64,000 nt of DNA from Coprinellus micaceus. Lineage: Eukaryota > Basidiomycota > Agaricomycetes > Agaricales > Psathyrellaceae. The stretch is taken from positions 1-64,000 of the forward strand of contig OX596344.1 of the NCBI GenBank assembly GCA_951394405.1, written 5' to 3'. The notes below the pieces were generated by a model that made no database searches, had not been told where the DNA came from, and worked only from the letters and a program-made list of their open reading frames with translations. Each line of letters opens with the position of its first letter. Positions within the stretch are counted from its first letter, which is position 1. This document shows, one piece after another, positions 11,287 to 22,712 of this stretch. The position numbers and the translations under genes are program-made.

Positions 11287-14200
11287 CCTGGTGAATCTGC
11301 GTAAACCAAACCCTCGGGTCAGAATGTGAGACCTCGTCGCAGGACATGGGCGTACATATGTGAAGAAAGACCAAGAGTTTTCAGAGTCTGTACGGCGACG
11401 AACGCAAGGCGGAGTAAACGTTGGCGTTCAAGAGAGCGAGAAACGGGGGAGGGAGCGGCAGGAGACGTAGTGGAGGAAGGGAGGAAGAAAGTGAGTCACC
11501 CCACATCTCGTTTCGCCCCCCATTTATCCCACTCGGCGACCCCAATTCCAATCCAGTCAAAAAGGCTTTCGGTGGGGCATACCGCAGCCTTGAGGGTTCA
11601 TATCGGGGCGTTCGTCTCCCTCGGCGATTCGAAAGCCACCCCAACACTTCCGACGCTCTCCAACCGTCTCTAGCAACGATACATCGTACACCGTTTCGAG
11701 GATACGTTTCTGGGGTCGGGAGGAGGAAGGGCAGAAAGAGAGAGAGGCTCGATGGGCATATCCGGAGTGCTGTAAAGTGGCGCTCCCGCCTATGAGTAAT
11801 CGGTAAGCATTTACTTCATTTTATCTTGCCCCATGACCACCCTCGTGCCGCACCCGGGCTCGATGCCACTCCTCTGGAACTCCTGTACCCAATCCGGTGA
11901 GCACAGTCGTCATCGACAGTCCTCGTGCCTCTATACGCCGAGGACATACATCCCCGCAGAATCCAGACAGATATCGCAGGCGTGTCGTGAACGGTCATGG
12001 TCCCGCTCGTAGACACGGCCTCTATCAACATGTTTTCAACACTGAAATCCACGAAAACGGCTTGAGCAAATGTGAATCGACGTGCAGTTAATCCATGGCT
12101 TTCATGCCGTCTCAGGCCACAACGCTCCAAGTACGAACCTCAGGTACGCTGTGTATGACGAATGCATAGGTTATTCACTTCCTAGAGAAGGTACACGAAC
12201 TACTGGTTCGTGCATGAATATTGGCGCAAGTGGATGTAGATCAATACGGGGTCCATTCGTTACCTACCGTGGCGCTCGTCTCCCTAGAGTTCGCCCCACC
12301 AATGACAGCGTACTCTCCAACGGTCATCTCGACCCGTCGTTGCGCTCCCCAGGGTCAAGACCTAGACACTTCGTTTGCGTGGAAAACCCGTCGAACCTTT
12401 CCAGTCGACAGCCAGACTCGCCGATACACTGGCTGTTCTGATTTCACAGGATACCAGGTTGTCTCACCCACTCGTCTACTCCCACCCCGAGCTCCCCAAA
12501 CTCCAGATGTCCAGGTACCATATTCGCTCGTGTTGATGCGCTCGGAGCTGTACAAGGTCCTCCTCGGAGCTGTACAAGGTCCTCCTCGGCGCTGTCTGGT
12601 TCATCGAACGCTAGGCGTACGGTGCAGGACTGTGATCCATCGATACGACTAGTCACATAGCAGGGATGTGAAACGGTATGGCTGCGGTTTTCAATGTCGA
12701 CTTCTACGACCATCGAGTGAAATAAACCCAAGTTTAAAACCCGGAGTCGGAGATAAATCAATCCGGGAGCCAACGTATTCATTATCGAAGGTCACTGGTA
12801 GATGTCAGTGGCGGGTCAACCAGTAGCATAATCAACAGGCAAGCGCTGGGCGTGCAGGAAGTCAAAGAGTATATGAACGATAAATCGGCGTTGTAGATCC
12901 CGACCCGAAAGCAAAAGTCCCGGAAGCATTTCCCTGTTCTCGAGTTGCATCCAAGCGGCGACCATAGCGCATGACGGACGAGATCCGGAGTTACGTTGCT
13001 CGACAGCAATTTGGAAAGGCATTCTGGCATGGAAACATAAGGGAGCCGTCATCAACAGAGGCAGCACGTCCGACGTCGAGGCACAGACTAGGAACATCAG
13101 AAGACTACGCTGTGAGATCAGCGCAAGGTCAAGTATGGAGTCGCCGCCAGACCTCGCATCAGAGTACTGATCCCCAGCTCGATTTAGTCCTCCACGCACC
13201 CACCGAGCGAAGAACGTACACGAGTCGGGCCCACTACCTATCCCTTTCATGCCATCAAACAATACCCGACGCGCCCCTCAACGAGAGGGATGTATCAGGG
13301 ATTGAAGACTGGGCTGAGAAGACGTCAGCGAGGAGTTTGTCTTGCACGTTGTTCGGGGAAACGGGTTCCAGAAAGGTGAAGAACCGAGACAGAACGAAGT
13401 GGCACACAGAGCGGGAATCGGGCGAGCTTCGCGTCGTATGGGTAGGCAACCCAAGACCACGCTCGTTGGCACTCCCCGTGTTCTAGAAGACCCGTGCTGA
13501 ACGACCAAATCGCGTGAAGACCCAGCAATACGGGTGATGTAGACCTCAACGAAGCACAGAGAAATAGAAACCACCGACCGTGGCGAGCCTGAGACGCAAG
13601 GCGACGAAGAAGGTCCCGAGAGCCAGGTTTTCGTGTTGAGTTCGGTGGAAACCGCCGAACTTTCGACTGACATGCGCTGAGAGAAAGGGAGGACCCATGA
13701 TTTAACGCCGTCCCCTTTCGGAACACACGATTCGGCGAGGATTCGAACCTAGATATGACACGAGATAACCACCTGTAAGCGAGACCTCCACAGAAAACAC
13801 TTCTCCCTCAATCTTCATCGTCTGCTAGGTAGATCGAGAGTCCGAGTTATATAGTCAAACCGGCCTTCGACAAAGGGCAACTTAGAACGGTAGACAGAGT
13901 GCACTGACGTCCAGGAGAACTCGATATAGCGCGGACGGCATGACCAGCGATGCAAAGGACGGCCCGCGATACCAGAACGCTCCGTTGATGTCAGCCGATG
14001 GCAGGAATACGTCGGATCACACCCGAATACATGTGAGAGTGCTGCGAACTATGACCGGTGAACGACGAGGGGGACGTTTCGGCGCAGATTGAGTCCCTAG
14101 GAGCATATGGTTCGTACCGGGGTCATAGCATTAGTTGGAGAGCATAGATGCTAGAATTCGGCGGTGAGGGACCGCCTTCGTCGGCGCAGATAGGGCCCTC

Positions 14201-14777
14201 AGCGGCCGTCATACCAGCATGGAGACGGCAGCATACCCCTTGAACCGCCCACGATGTGAGGACGCGAGAAGTCCGGAGGCACGGGGGATCCACGCGAAAG
14301 AGCACCTGCGACAGCGAATACGTTTGAGGTAGTCGCATTGAATAGAGTCTTCGTCCAAGAGATGAGAGAGAAGAGAGAGAAGGAGCATTAAGCCGTGAAC
14401 CAAGGCGGCCTGGGAAGGGGAAGCGGTGGGTAGCGAAAGCCGTTCAATTCGGATGCTGGGCAGTGGGGTAGGCGTCCACAGAACCGCGTGTACGATGAGA
14501 CGATTGGGTTGGCGGGGGTCACTCCATGGGGCGATGTCTGAAGGTTAGCCGCTCAAGAGCCCGGCGGAGTCGATGGCTGTACGCCAGACACCCGTGGATG
14601 AGCGGGAGAGAGAAACTTCAGGGACAACGTTCGCGCCAACTCGCCAGAGGATCGGAAGACGACAAGAAGCGGATGTATATGCTGGGCGATCGAGAAGGAT
14701 GTCGAACGCCGGATCGTTGCGGATAGAACCCGAGATCTTCGACCGGGGAGAGAGGAGGCCTAATCGTTGGAAGACGC
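11287..14777. other. Gene-poor stretch with weak coding signals
   Basis: Open frames on both strands overlap without a clear winner. A minus-strand segment at 12444-12782 is somewhat protein-like but lacks a recognisable family or flanking exons. A 22-bp direct duplication lies at 12541-12584. No complete gene can be supported. Confidence 0.35.
12541..12584. repeat. 22-bp perfect tandem duplication
   Basis: Two identical adjacent 22-bp units beginning CTCGGAGCTG occupy 12541-12562 and 12563-12584, followed by a third unit that diverges after five bases. It is a local slippage-type duplication in gene-poor sequence. Confidence 0.9.
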
Positions 14778-15090
14778 TCAGATCCCGGAACCCCGAGGCG
14801 AACAGAGACTCACCTTGTATTCGCCCAACAACATCCAACTACCTCTTCCGTCGTTCCGCCCTTCCCAAACGTGTTCCCGCTGAAGCACTGTTCCCAGTGG
14901 AATCGCATCCCATCCTCTGTGATGAAGTACCCCAGGGCGGTGTGTGCGGCGAGGGCCTTGCTTTCTGTAGTGGTCAGGTGGGTCGTGGGTGGAGGTCGAT
15001 GTCGTAGAGGTCGGCGCGTAGATTTGGTTCTGGGTAGGGATTGGCTGGGTCGAATGCATGCATAGGTAACGCAAGGGAGTCCACGGTCAA
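14778..15090 (-). pseudogene. Broken gene fragment of unknown family
   Basis: Reading leftward from about 15065, the minus strand gives a protein-like segment containing HAFDPANPYPEPN and DLYDIDLHPRPT, then a stop. One base out of frame it continues with TTTESKALAAHTALGYFI, EDGMRFHWEQCFSGN and TTEEVVGCCW. No GT..AG intron fits between the two parts, so a single-base frameshift is the simplest explanation. A splice donor GTGAGT follows near 14812, as if a further exon once existed. I do not recognise the function. It is probably a relic; a sequencing error in a living gene is the alternative. Confidence 0.5.
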
Positions 15091-15523
15091 ACGTCGGCGG
15101 CACAGAGACGGGTGGGAGAGACAGCTCCAGGGGAGATAATCGCAAGCGGGGCTCCCTTGCAGTTGATTCTTCACCCGAAGAAAAGATTCGCGGAGCGACG
15201 AACCAAGATGTGCCTCGTATCCGCTCAGAACACCCAACGAGCGCCGTGGAATACGTCCTCCCATGCAGACGCCCTCTCAAAGGCTGTTCTCCCGACCATC
15301 GGCGGCGGTGAGAGCTATACCTTGCGGTATCCTCAAACATGTGGGGGGAGTCGGTGAAGGGGTACTCAAGCTTTCGAACCGAGCGGACAGTATCAATTTG
15401 CGGGTGTGGGGAACAACACGACCCAGACCAGAAGCAGCCCGATGAGTGGGATCTCCGACAGGAATGACTCGTCTGAGGGTGAACCACTGCGCTTCCGGGG
15501 ATCCCTGTGGAATCTAGGGTCAC

Positions 15524-16737
15524 TCCCTACCATTCTAAGATCAGTCGGCGGGTTCGGACTTGACCTAATCAAAAGCGTCTGCTCAGTTCGTAGCCGTCGT
15601 CGCAATTGGGAGACGCTCTCTCGATCAAGTCCACGGCACAGGCTCCATCGCGGATCCGGAGGTTATGCAACCTTATTCGTGGGCGCCTAGTGTTCGGGGA
15701 CGCGAGAGATGACCGGCGGTGTATCCTAACTTCGAACGCGTAGGCGGCAAGAATGGCGGATGCCGGAGTCGCAAGGCGAAATGACGCGCGATGAAGTGTT
15801 GAATAGCCAAGAATGAGTACGTGTTCGCTAGTTCATGTCCTGGAGGGGTGCCGTTAGATGCGGTGTGAGCGTCGAGATGGAGAACGCCGACGCCGACTAC
15901 GCAACGTTGGGCTCAAGAACGACGCGAGTAAGGACACAACCAGAGCCAGTCGAGCGAGACACGTAGTAGCCCACAGGAGCCCAGTACGTTGGGAAAGCTG
16001 CGAATAATCATACCCATCGCATTTACGGGGTCCCTCTGCCAGTGAGGTACAAAGTAGCGACCTGTGCTTTGGCCAATGCGCTACGCGTGGAAAGCCAGTG
16101 GAGCAAGATGAGCGCCCGAGGTACCCTCAACGCGCCACTACTTGGGCATGGGGAGACGGAGGTGAACGGAGGTCCAATGTATCCGTGCGAAGGGCGATCC
16201 GATATCGAGTAAGCCCTTAAGAAAGGCTGAGAGGGAGAGAGTGGGGTCGACGAGGGCGGTGGTTGTGTTGCCAAAGCTACGACGTTCGATATTGGTGAAA
16301 GAGAGGGAGAGATCGAACAAGGAAAGGCGGCGCCATGCCCGCGCTGCGTAGAAATTCCTCACATTGTGAGGCGAAGATGCCCAGCGCTAGTCCTGCAAGT
16401 CGAGCTGATGGTGGTCAGGAAGAAAGGGATAGCGCACGGACCCCGAAAATGACCGGATCAAATGGCAGCCGACCATTGATGCCCCTATCCCCCGCCCTCC
16501 CCATGCCTTCAAACAGCACTATCGAATGCTTGGTTCTCGTATCGTTACAACAGGGCCTCAAACATGGTTCATGCGAATACCTAATATATACATATTTTTC
16601 TATGTCCAAAATCTTCGAATGGAAATGGAAACGACCATGCCGATGGCTGTCAACGAAATATTAATAAGGTGCAATGCAAGGGCCACTTTCCTTTTATGAC
16701 GATGGCAGAACACCCGTTGCCACACTGAGGCAGCCAA
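15524..16737. other. No supported gene
   Basis: I see only short open frames without protein-like character, no repeats of note and no RNA gene. The right end leads into the promoter of the gene starting at 16838. Confidence 0.4.
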
Positions 16738-16739
16738 AT

Positions 16740-16752
16740 CAATATAAATACC
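16740..16752 (+). promoter_or_regulatory. TATA-like promoter element
   Basis: A TATAAATA motif lies in AT-rich sequence about 90 bp upstream of the ATG at 16838. It is followed by a pyrimidine-rich stretch, a common layout for fungal core promoters. Confidence 0.5.
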
Positions 16753-16837
16753 CCAATCTCTATCTGTACCAGTTTCTCAACTATCCCCGCACTCTACTAG
16801 GATAACAGCTATCCCTATTCAATCCAGCACGCTCAGC

Positions 16838-17216
16838 ATGGACGTCGTTACTCCCTCGTCACGGAACGAGATGGTGTCCACAGAGATTACGCCCTCTCAG
16901 ACCACCGAAACTGCCCCTGAGAGCACCATCGTGGAATCTAAGACTCCACTGGAGGCAACACAATTCAATGTTGAGGCTGCCCTTCCCGATTCTCCCTCTC
17001 CTCCGGCCACACAAGCATCGACCTCCAGGACGTTCCACCTGACCGAAACGGCGAAGGACCCTACCTCAAAGCCAAGCCTTACAAGTGCAAGTGAGGTCAC
17101 AAGTCGCGGAATCGCACTCAGATAAACCAGCATGTCGCCGCATACCGGAGTCGCCAACCTGGGCGGCACGAATGCACGAACCGCGACCAGCGGTTGTGGG
17201 AGTGCGTTGGCTGTGA
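16838..17216 (+). CDS. Small Ser/Thr-rich protein, two exons, unknown function
   Basis: The proposed exons are 16838-17090 and 17131-17216, joined in phase 1 across a 40-nt intron (GTGAGG..CAG), giving 112 residues. Exon 1 is rich in Ser, Thr, Pro and Glu and looks disordered. The spliced C-terminus (CRRIPESPTWAARMHEPRP) looks more constrained. No signal peptide or membrane segment is evident. A TATA-like element and pyrimidine-rich leader precede the ATG, which supports this start. Without splicing, exon 1 would read through to a stop at 17125, only slightly shorter. I do not recognise the family. Confidence 0.5.
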
Positions 17217-17619
17217 GTACTGGGCGGATTCCCCGTACTCGGTAATCTTGCACATAAAGAGAGGGGTCAGGGAGTGCAAAGCGGTAAGTAGATTAGTTGA
17301 GTTCGGAGATCTGGTTGTGAACTAACTTCGACACGGTAGAGATGGGAGTGAGCTCACGCTGATACAGCTGCGGTTAGAGGCTTAGAGCACACAGTTTAGC
17401 CAGCGTCGATTTTTTCGTTCGGTCGATGAACCTGAACCACTCTGTATTTCCTTCCATCAGGCCTTCAGTCACAAATTTACACGCCGGTTATTGATTATCT
17501 CTCCAGGGAGAAGTCCAACGATCAACGATGATGATGTATATTAGTGATCGAGTCCATATCATACACTCGAGGCTTTACAAAAGCGACCCAGACTGACAGA
17601 AGTATACCCGACACTTCGA

Positions 17620-18006
17620 TTACGCGTGCCCGAGCTTTATGCACAGCTGCTGGAACGACTTGTCCTTCTTTCTCCACTCACTTTCCGCATACCTTACTAT
17701 CTCTGCATCACTCATTCCCTCCATTTCCTTCTCCTGGAAGACGTGCTCGATGAAGTGCGCCTTGCCCTTTACGATAATTTGCGCCTCTAATTTGTATGCC
17801 TCCTGCAGGTCCTTTGGCAGCGCGTAGAACAATTGAAGCACATCCCCGATCGTGTAGCCCAGTGGAATAGGGCGGTCGTTATTGAAAAGGCCGAGGGTCT
17901 CCTTCATCCTGAGTTCCTGTCGCGCGGCGTCAGAAAGCCTTGAGGTCGACGGCGGCTGGAGATCGGGTGGCTGAGGGAGTGTGAATGAGGCGTCGGAATT
18001 GGACAT
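17620..18006 (-). CDS. 128-residue protein of unknown function
   Basis: This intron-less frame starts at ATG 18006 and encodes 128 residues. It has a short Ser/Pro-rich N-terminus (about 1-25), then a predicted helical body with mixed charge (MKETLGLF, GDVLQLFYALPKDL, EAEWRKKDKSF-like segments). No membrane segment, signal peptide or known motif is visible. A TATA-like sequence (GATATATAGAG) lies on the same strand near 18128-18138, about 125 bp upstream, and supports a working promoter. It is a small soluble protein; I cannot assign a family. Confidence 0.6.
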   Translation of the reverse strand: MSNSDASFTLPQPPDLQPPSTSRLSDAARQELRMKETLGLFNNDRPIPLGYTIGDVLQLFYALPKDLQEAYKLEAQIIVKGKAHFIEHVFQEKEMEGMSDAEIVRYAESEWRKKDKSFQQLCIKLGHA

Positions 18007-18646
18007 TGCAGATTGAGGGGTGGGGAGTGGGGATAGGGGTCGCTATCGTGTTCGTTCAGTTTGTTCTTATAGACCCAATCATTCGCTTTGTGTCGCACGA
18101 ATACGACTGCTTTGCTCAATAGGCACTCTATATATCTTGCACGGGTCAATGCAAAGCCGTTGTACTTAGTTCTTAATTGGGAACGGATAATGGGTCATTG
18201 AGCGTCCACGGTAAAGCAAGTGAGTGGCCAAAGCCACATCCCGAAAACCTTTGTATACAACCAAGAAACACTACCAATGCACCATGGAAGCGTCCGCGCA
18301 GAGGAGGAGCCCCCGGAACGTGATAAGCCAAAGCACTCGGGAATGGGTAGGCATTGGCTTTGACCGAATACCTGCCACCTCAAATGCACGCCGGCGTACT
18401 CCGGATATAGTCCGCCCCTGCGTCTCTCGCAAATGAGTAGATAAGAGCGCTTTTCGAACCTGTGAGAAGTGGGGCTTCGCGAGATAAAAGGGAATAGATA
18501 ATATTTTGACGTCATAGTGGCTTCAACTTTCAGCCGACTGCTACACTCGCTCCGATCCAACAGGGAATGTGTGATCCAAACACGAGAACCTAGCACCTAC
18601 AACCGTTCAGAATATCATCGTCGCGGCTTGGTCTGGGAACCGTGGC

Positions 18647-19099
18647 TCAGCAACTCGTAAATGGAATACGCTGGGTATTGGACTCACGAAGGTTACCGGT
18701 ACTCACCCTCAGGGCGGTGGACGGCATTGCCCTTCTTCCAAGGTACGTAGACACTTCGCCAACTCTACCCGCTCCCGTTCCGAGTAGAATAAATCGCTTC
18801 ACACCTTCCGCCTCTGCGAGATCGATGAAGGATTTCATTTCGGAGAGGATGCTGTGTCCGAGCGACTCTGGGACTCCAAGAATGACAATTCTGATGGCGT
18901 GCTCTGTGTCGAAGACTTCCGTTATTGAACTCGGAACCGCCCAGTCCAGTGTGACAGCTGTACAAATAGGGGGGATGCTGAGTGGTATCGACGTCCCGAG
19001 TAGGGTGGGGATCCCCGCCGCAATTAGGAGGTTGGCTAGGGCGATGTCGAGTGGTCGTTCGAAGGGTGTGACTAGAACAGCCGCCGGATTCAAGAACAT
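18647..19099 (-). pseudogene. NmrA-like / atypical SDR fragment
   Basis: From the ATG at 19099 the frame reads as the first half of an NmrA-like NAD(P)-binding protein: a beta strand (AAVLVTP), an alpha helix (DIALANLLIAAGIPTLLG), then VTLDWAVPSSI, and the family-type segment SFIDLAEAEGVKRFILLG. In functional members the first loop is glycine-rich (GGTGKTG-like); here it is PFERPLD, so dinucleotide binding is doubtful. The frame ends soon after STYLG, far short of the usual 280-300 residues, and no continuation was found downstream. A plausible intron donor (GTGAGT) near the end only leads to another stop. I read it as a truncated, probably dead copy. Confidence 0.55.
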
Positions 19100-19204
19100 G
19101 TTGCGGTTGGAAGTTGCAAGCGGGGAGATGCGTGGAAGTGAGGGGAGGCACGATCGACAAACTAGTGCCACAGGAGCGTTCCTCGGGGAGGGTGCAGCAT
19201 TCAT

Positions 19205-21129
19205 ATTTAAGGATGGTAACAGAGCTTACCTGGAACGCGGGCCATGCCCGGCATCAACTGGTATAGGCTCGCCGGAGAGTCGGGCAATCCGGCCGATGAA
19301 TAGAAGATTGATATTGTGTTGCGGGGTGCTTGGATCTAAGTGATAGTGCCGGCTCGGTTAATCATTAACTAAAGTCCTATCATAGCATTACACGGTGTGG
19401 CGTCGAATGCATATAGGGCTTAATTTCATAAACGCAACCAGGAACGCGATGGGCATGAGGCAGGGCATCACGCCTTGGAACCCAAGACCACTCAATTCGG
19501 GCATTTTGAATGAGTGGAGAGTAACATGTGTCATGCGAATCACTTCCATGGTCCCAGCAATTGAATTTCCTACAGTATACTTCGGTGCCCCCTGCATTCC
19601 AGCTCAATTCCAGCTGTCGGGAACTTTCGATCGCAGGGTGCCCTCACGACATACTCGAATTTTTCAACAACCCTTGTGTACCACGTATGGCAGATCCTTC
19701 AACTAGCCATTACTAGTAGGTATCTTGAATCACAGAGATATATACTGAGACCGCAACCCCCACTCTAGAAATTCTGGAGCTCAGGCGAAACGGGCGCTTA
19801 CGCTGACCTCCGACTCGGACATCGGAACCGAAGATGCCACACATGTACAAACTCGTTCACATGATCGACACGTTCCTGGGCTTCGACGTCGACTTCCATC
19901 TTGATAACACCGCGTCGAAAACTCCCTGGGATGACTGCGTCCAGGCCGTGTTGGGGGATAAAGTTCCCACACTCTGGCGCGCGATGTCCCATTAGGGTGT
20001 CCAACGCGAGGGCCACTTTGCATGGCGCGTCTCTGGGTACAACAGTGGCATAAGGGAGGGCAGATTTAGCCCAGAAAGTCTGGACCACCCCGGTACATAC
20101 CAACGTCCATAGAATGTCCGTTTTCTTTGCGGTACAAGGGTCCATTCTTGCTGGAATAGATGATCACAGCCCTGATCACCAAAATCATGGAAGTGCCACT
20201 GTCCTCACACCTGGACGGTCGTGGTCCATCGGCTGGTCCCAGGAGCCGTCCACCTTGTGGCCACATCTCATGGCCACAGGGATGGCCCAGCAGATTCCAT
20301 TCGTCGCGGACTCACGCTGGCCATTGCATGGAATCATCAATGGAATTGGTTGGCCCAGGCGATTGCCATAATCATTGACCCCGATGATTGCAGACCACGA
20401 CCCATATTTTGTGCACTGCGCTGGTCCAGTTACGTTGGACCTCGCTCTGGCCTTCGTTAGTCCGCTATACCTGCGAAGCGAAGTTCCACATGTCGGTCCA
20501 TTTTTTCTTCCCCGAGCTCTGGAAGTATTGATCACAGCCAAACAGACGTCTGCAGGTCTATCTTTTGTGACCTTCTTCTGGCCGCGGCCCTGGTTTCTCG
20601 GAGTCCATGGGTGGGTGCAGAAAAAATATGCCACCCCCATGGCATCAGGAAGGACATGCAGGAGCCTACAATTCCTGGAGTTCGGGTCATGGAGCACACG
20701 GAGTCCAGTGAAAATCGCCCCCGACACAGCTTCGGGTCGCCTCCGATGTTGCTCCGATGTGTCCTCACAACCTCTCTCAGATCCCAGCTTTCGAACGCAG
20801 CACTCAGGGATACCTGGCTGACGTTGGGCCGTCCCCGTTTGGGACGGAGAGCTCAATACTCAGCGTGGATGGCTTCATTGTCGGTGGTGCATACGGTGCC
20901 CCTCTCTCACCAGCATCACCCTCGCCGATAGACCATCCCATGATTCAGTTTCGGACGCGTCGATATCTCCTCCATGCCACCGTGCCACCGTCGCCTTCGC
21001 CTTTAGACCACCCCCATGATATGGTCCGCCCTACTGCAGAAGGGCCTTTGCACCGCCGTGGTAATATAAAATCTAACGACCCGCCTCTCCACCCCACCAA
21101 TTTATCTCGCCGTTCTCGCCACCGCAGCA
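19205..21129. other. No supported gene
   Basis: The region has several open frames on the minus strand (20185-20856 is the longest), but they are Gly/Arg/His/Cys-mixed without domain character, and the plus strand is equally open. Words such as TGGCCA and CATGG recur, suggesting locally repetitive or degenerate mobile-element sequence, but no terminal repeats or transposase motifs were found. Confidence 0.35.
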
Positions 21130-22647
21130 ATGGAAGACACCTCAGCCACACAACCACACCTTGACCCTGGACACTCTGCCATAAAGCACCGCCTATCTCA
21201 CTCAACCTCCCAAGGAAACCCCGAGGGCGTCGAATGGCTTGACGAAGAACGCAATGACGAGAGACTCGACAGTGCCTCCCCACGTGCAGTCGTCTATGTC
21301 AAATATCGCAAGCTTCATATGCATCGGAAAGGAACAGTCACAGGCTTACGAAGAGCGGGCCATCAACGAGTTCCTACCACCAAGAAAGGATACCAGGCGA
21401 CCGCCGAACCCATCCCGGTTGTGCAGCGTCCGTACAGCCCGAGCCTCCCTCGTCCAAGATTAATCTCCGCTGATGACCTCGTTGACTATGTTATCATGGG
21501 AATCCATTGGACCTTCCGCTTTGGCCTATCTGTGGTGGCATCTGCAATTGGGTTCTTCAAACTGCCTCTCGCCATGATCACTTTCGCGATTTTCGTAACC
21601 TTCTCCATCACACGCATCTACCCTTCCCTCACCGCGACCATCGGTACCACCCTCTGCCACTATGCCATTGTCTCCTCCATACCGACATGCAGCGCTTATG
21701 TCAAAACACCCTCCGAATTGGTGCGAACGGTACGCTGGGCCGACTACCCTGCTCTGATGGAGGTTCAGTCAAAAACCTTCGAACAGATGCTGGATGACTT
21801 CGTTATCGGGTCGACGACCCCTTCGTCGCTCTCTCTCGACCTCAAGAAGACCGAGATGGCGACGATGGACCTCATTGCCTTGGTGCGTATAAGCAACCTC
21901 AAGAGCCGAGAATGCCTCTCGGGTGCGCTGGGGGAATTCGTCGTCAGTGCCCGAGGGGCAGGGAGGGCGCTCGCCCGTCTGGACGCGAAGATGAACGGCG
22001 CCATGGACGACGTGATGGCTATGAACGACTATGCCCTACACGCAATCGAGGAGGCCAGAGCGAATGAAATAAGCCAGTTCGTGGCGTTCTTGATGCCATG
22101 GAGGTCGGGAAAGTCAGCGAAGGAGGTGGTCAAGGAGAGCTTCCTGGGTGCCATGAACGTTCTCAGTGAAAGCTTGGAGCGCATGGTTCTGGAAGCTGAG
22201 GTCAATCGCCAAAATCTCGACGCGTTGGAGGAACAGCTAGGCTCAATCCGCCAGATCTCTATTCGGGAAAATGCAGCCATCACCGCGGATCGGGAAGAAC
22301 TCCTGTCTTACCTCTGGACGCAACTCGGCGGGAACAGAAAGGACCTCAAGAACTTTGACCGCAACCTAGCGATGCTGAGCGCCCTGACCCATCACAGAAA
22401 AGCTGCCCAAGCGCGTGTAGCGGCGATGTTGCATGTACTACAGGGCGTGAGTCACGATATGGAGGACATGCGCGAGAGGGTCGCGGCACCGAACCTCGCC
22501 GGGTCAAAGGTGACTCCGGAGATCCATATGAGGAGCATCAGAAACGGGTTGGAAAGGTTGAGGGAGGGCAGGAGAGGTGCTAAAGGTGTTGAGGAAGAAG
22601 CGCGGTGGAAGACTCTGAGCGCGTCGCCCTGGGACCTGCCTAAGTAG
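21130..22647 (+). CDS. Membrane protein with C-terminal helical region, basidiomycete orphan family
   Basis: A single uninterrupted frame of 505 codons. The N-terminal 115 residues are polar and basic. Two or three hydrophobic segments follow at about 118-141, 143-165 and possibly 168-187. The rest is predicted helical with regular heptad-like spacing, ending in a motif-rich part (ELLSYLWTQLGGN, HHRKAAQARVAAMLHVLQGV, then an EIHMRSIRNGLERL helix). This layout, a short membrane region followed by helices with a 'two-residue turn then helix' C-terminus, matches hypothetical proteins that recur in agaricomycete genomes; their function is unknown. The ATG follows directly on a short CA-rich leader. 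It probably sits in an internal membrane with the helical part in the cytosol; this is inference. Confidence 0.8.
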   Translation: MEDTSATQPHLDPGHSAIKHRLSHSTSQGNPEGVEWLDEERNDERLDSASPRAVVYVKYRKLHMHRKGTVTGLRRAGHQRVPTTKKGYQATAEPIPVVQRPYSPSLPRPRLISADDLVDYVIMGIHWTFRFGLSVVASAIGFFKLPLAMITFAIFVTFSITRIYPSLTATIGTTLCHYAIVSSIPTCSAYVKTPSELVRTVRWADYPALMEVQSKTFEQMLDDFVIGSTTPSSLSLDLKKTEMATMDLIALVRISNLKSRECLSGALGEFVVSARGAGRALARLDAKMNGAMDDVMAMNDYALHAIEEARANEISQFVAFLMPWRSGKSAKEVVKESFLGAMNVLSESLERMVLEAEVNRQNLDALEEQLGSIRQISIRENAAITADREELLSYLWTQLGGNRKDLKNFDRNLAMLSALTHHRKAAQARVAAMLHVLQGVSHDMEDMRERVAAPNLAGSKVTPEIHMRSIRNGLERLREGRRGAKGVEEEARWKTLSASPWDLPK

Positions 22648-22690
22648 GAGCCGAAGAACAACGTGGACGGGATCTGCCATGGAATCGTAA

Positions 22691-22712
22691 GGGTTCAAGC
22701 TTCAAGCTTCAA
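22691..22712. repeat. Short CAAGCTT-type triplication after the stop codon
   Basis: Three near-perfect copies of a 7-bp unit (CAAGCTT) follow each other about 45 bp after the preceding gene's stop. It is a simple-sequence tract in the 3' flank. Confidence 0.7.

Noticed and set aside
20185..20856. Minus-strand open frame of 223 codons
   Set aside because: Mixed composition, many Cys/Arg/Gly, no splice partners, and the opposite strand is open too.
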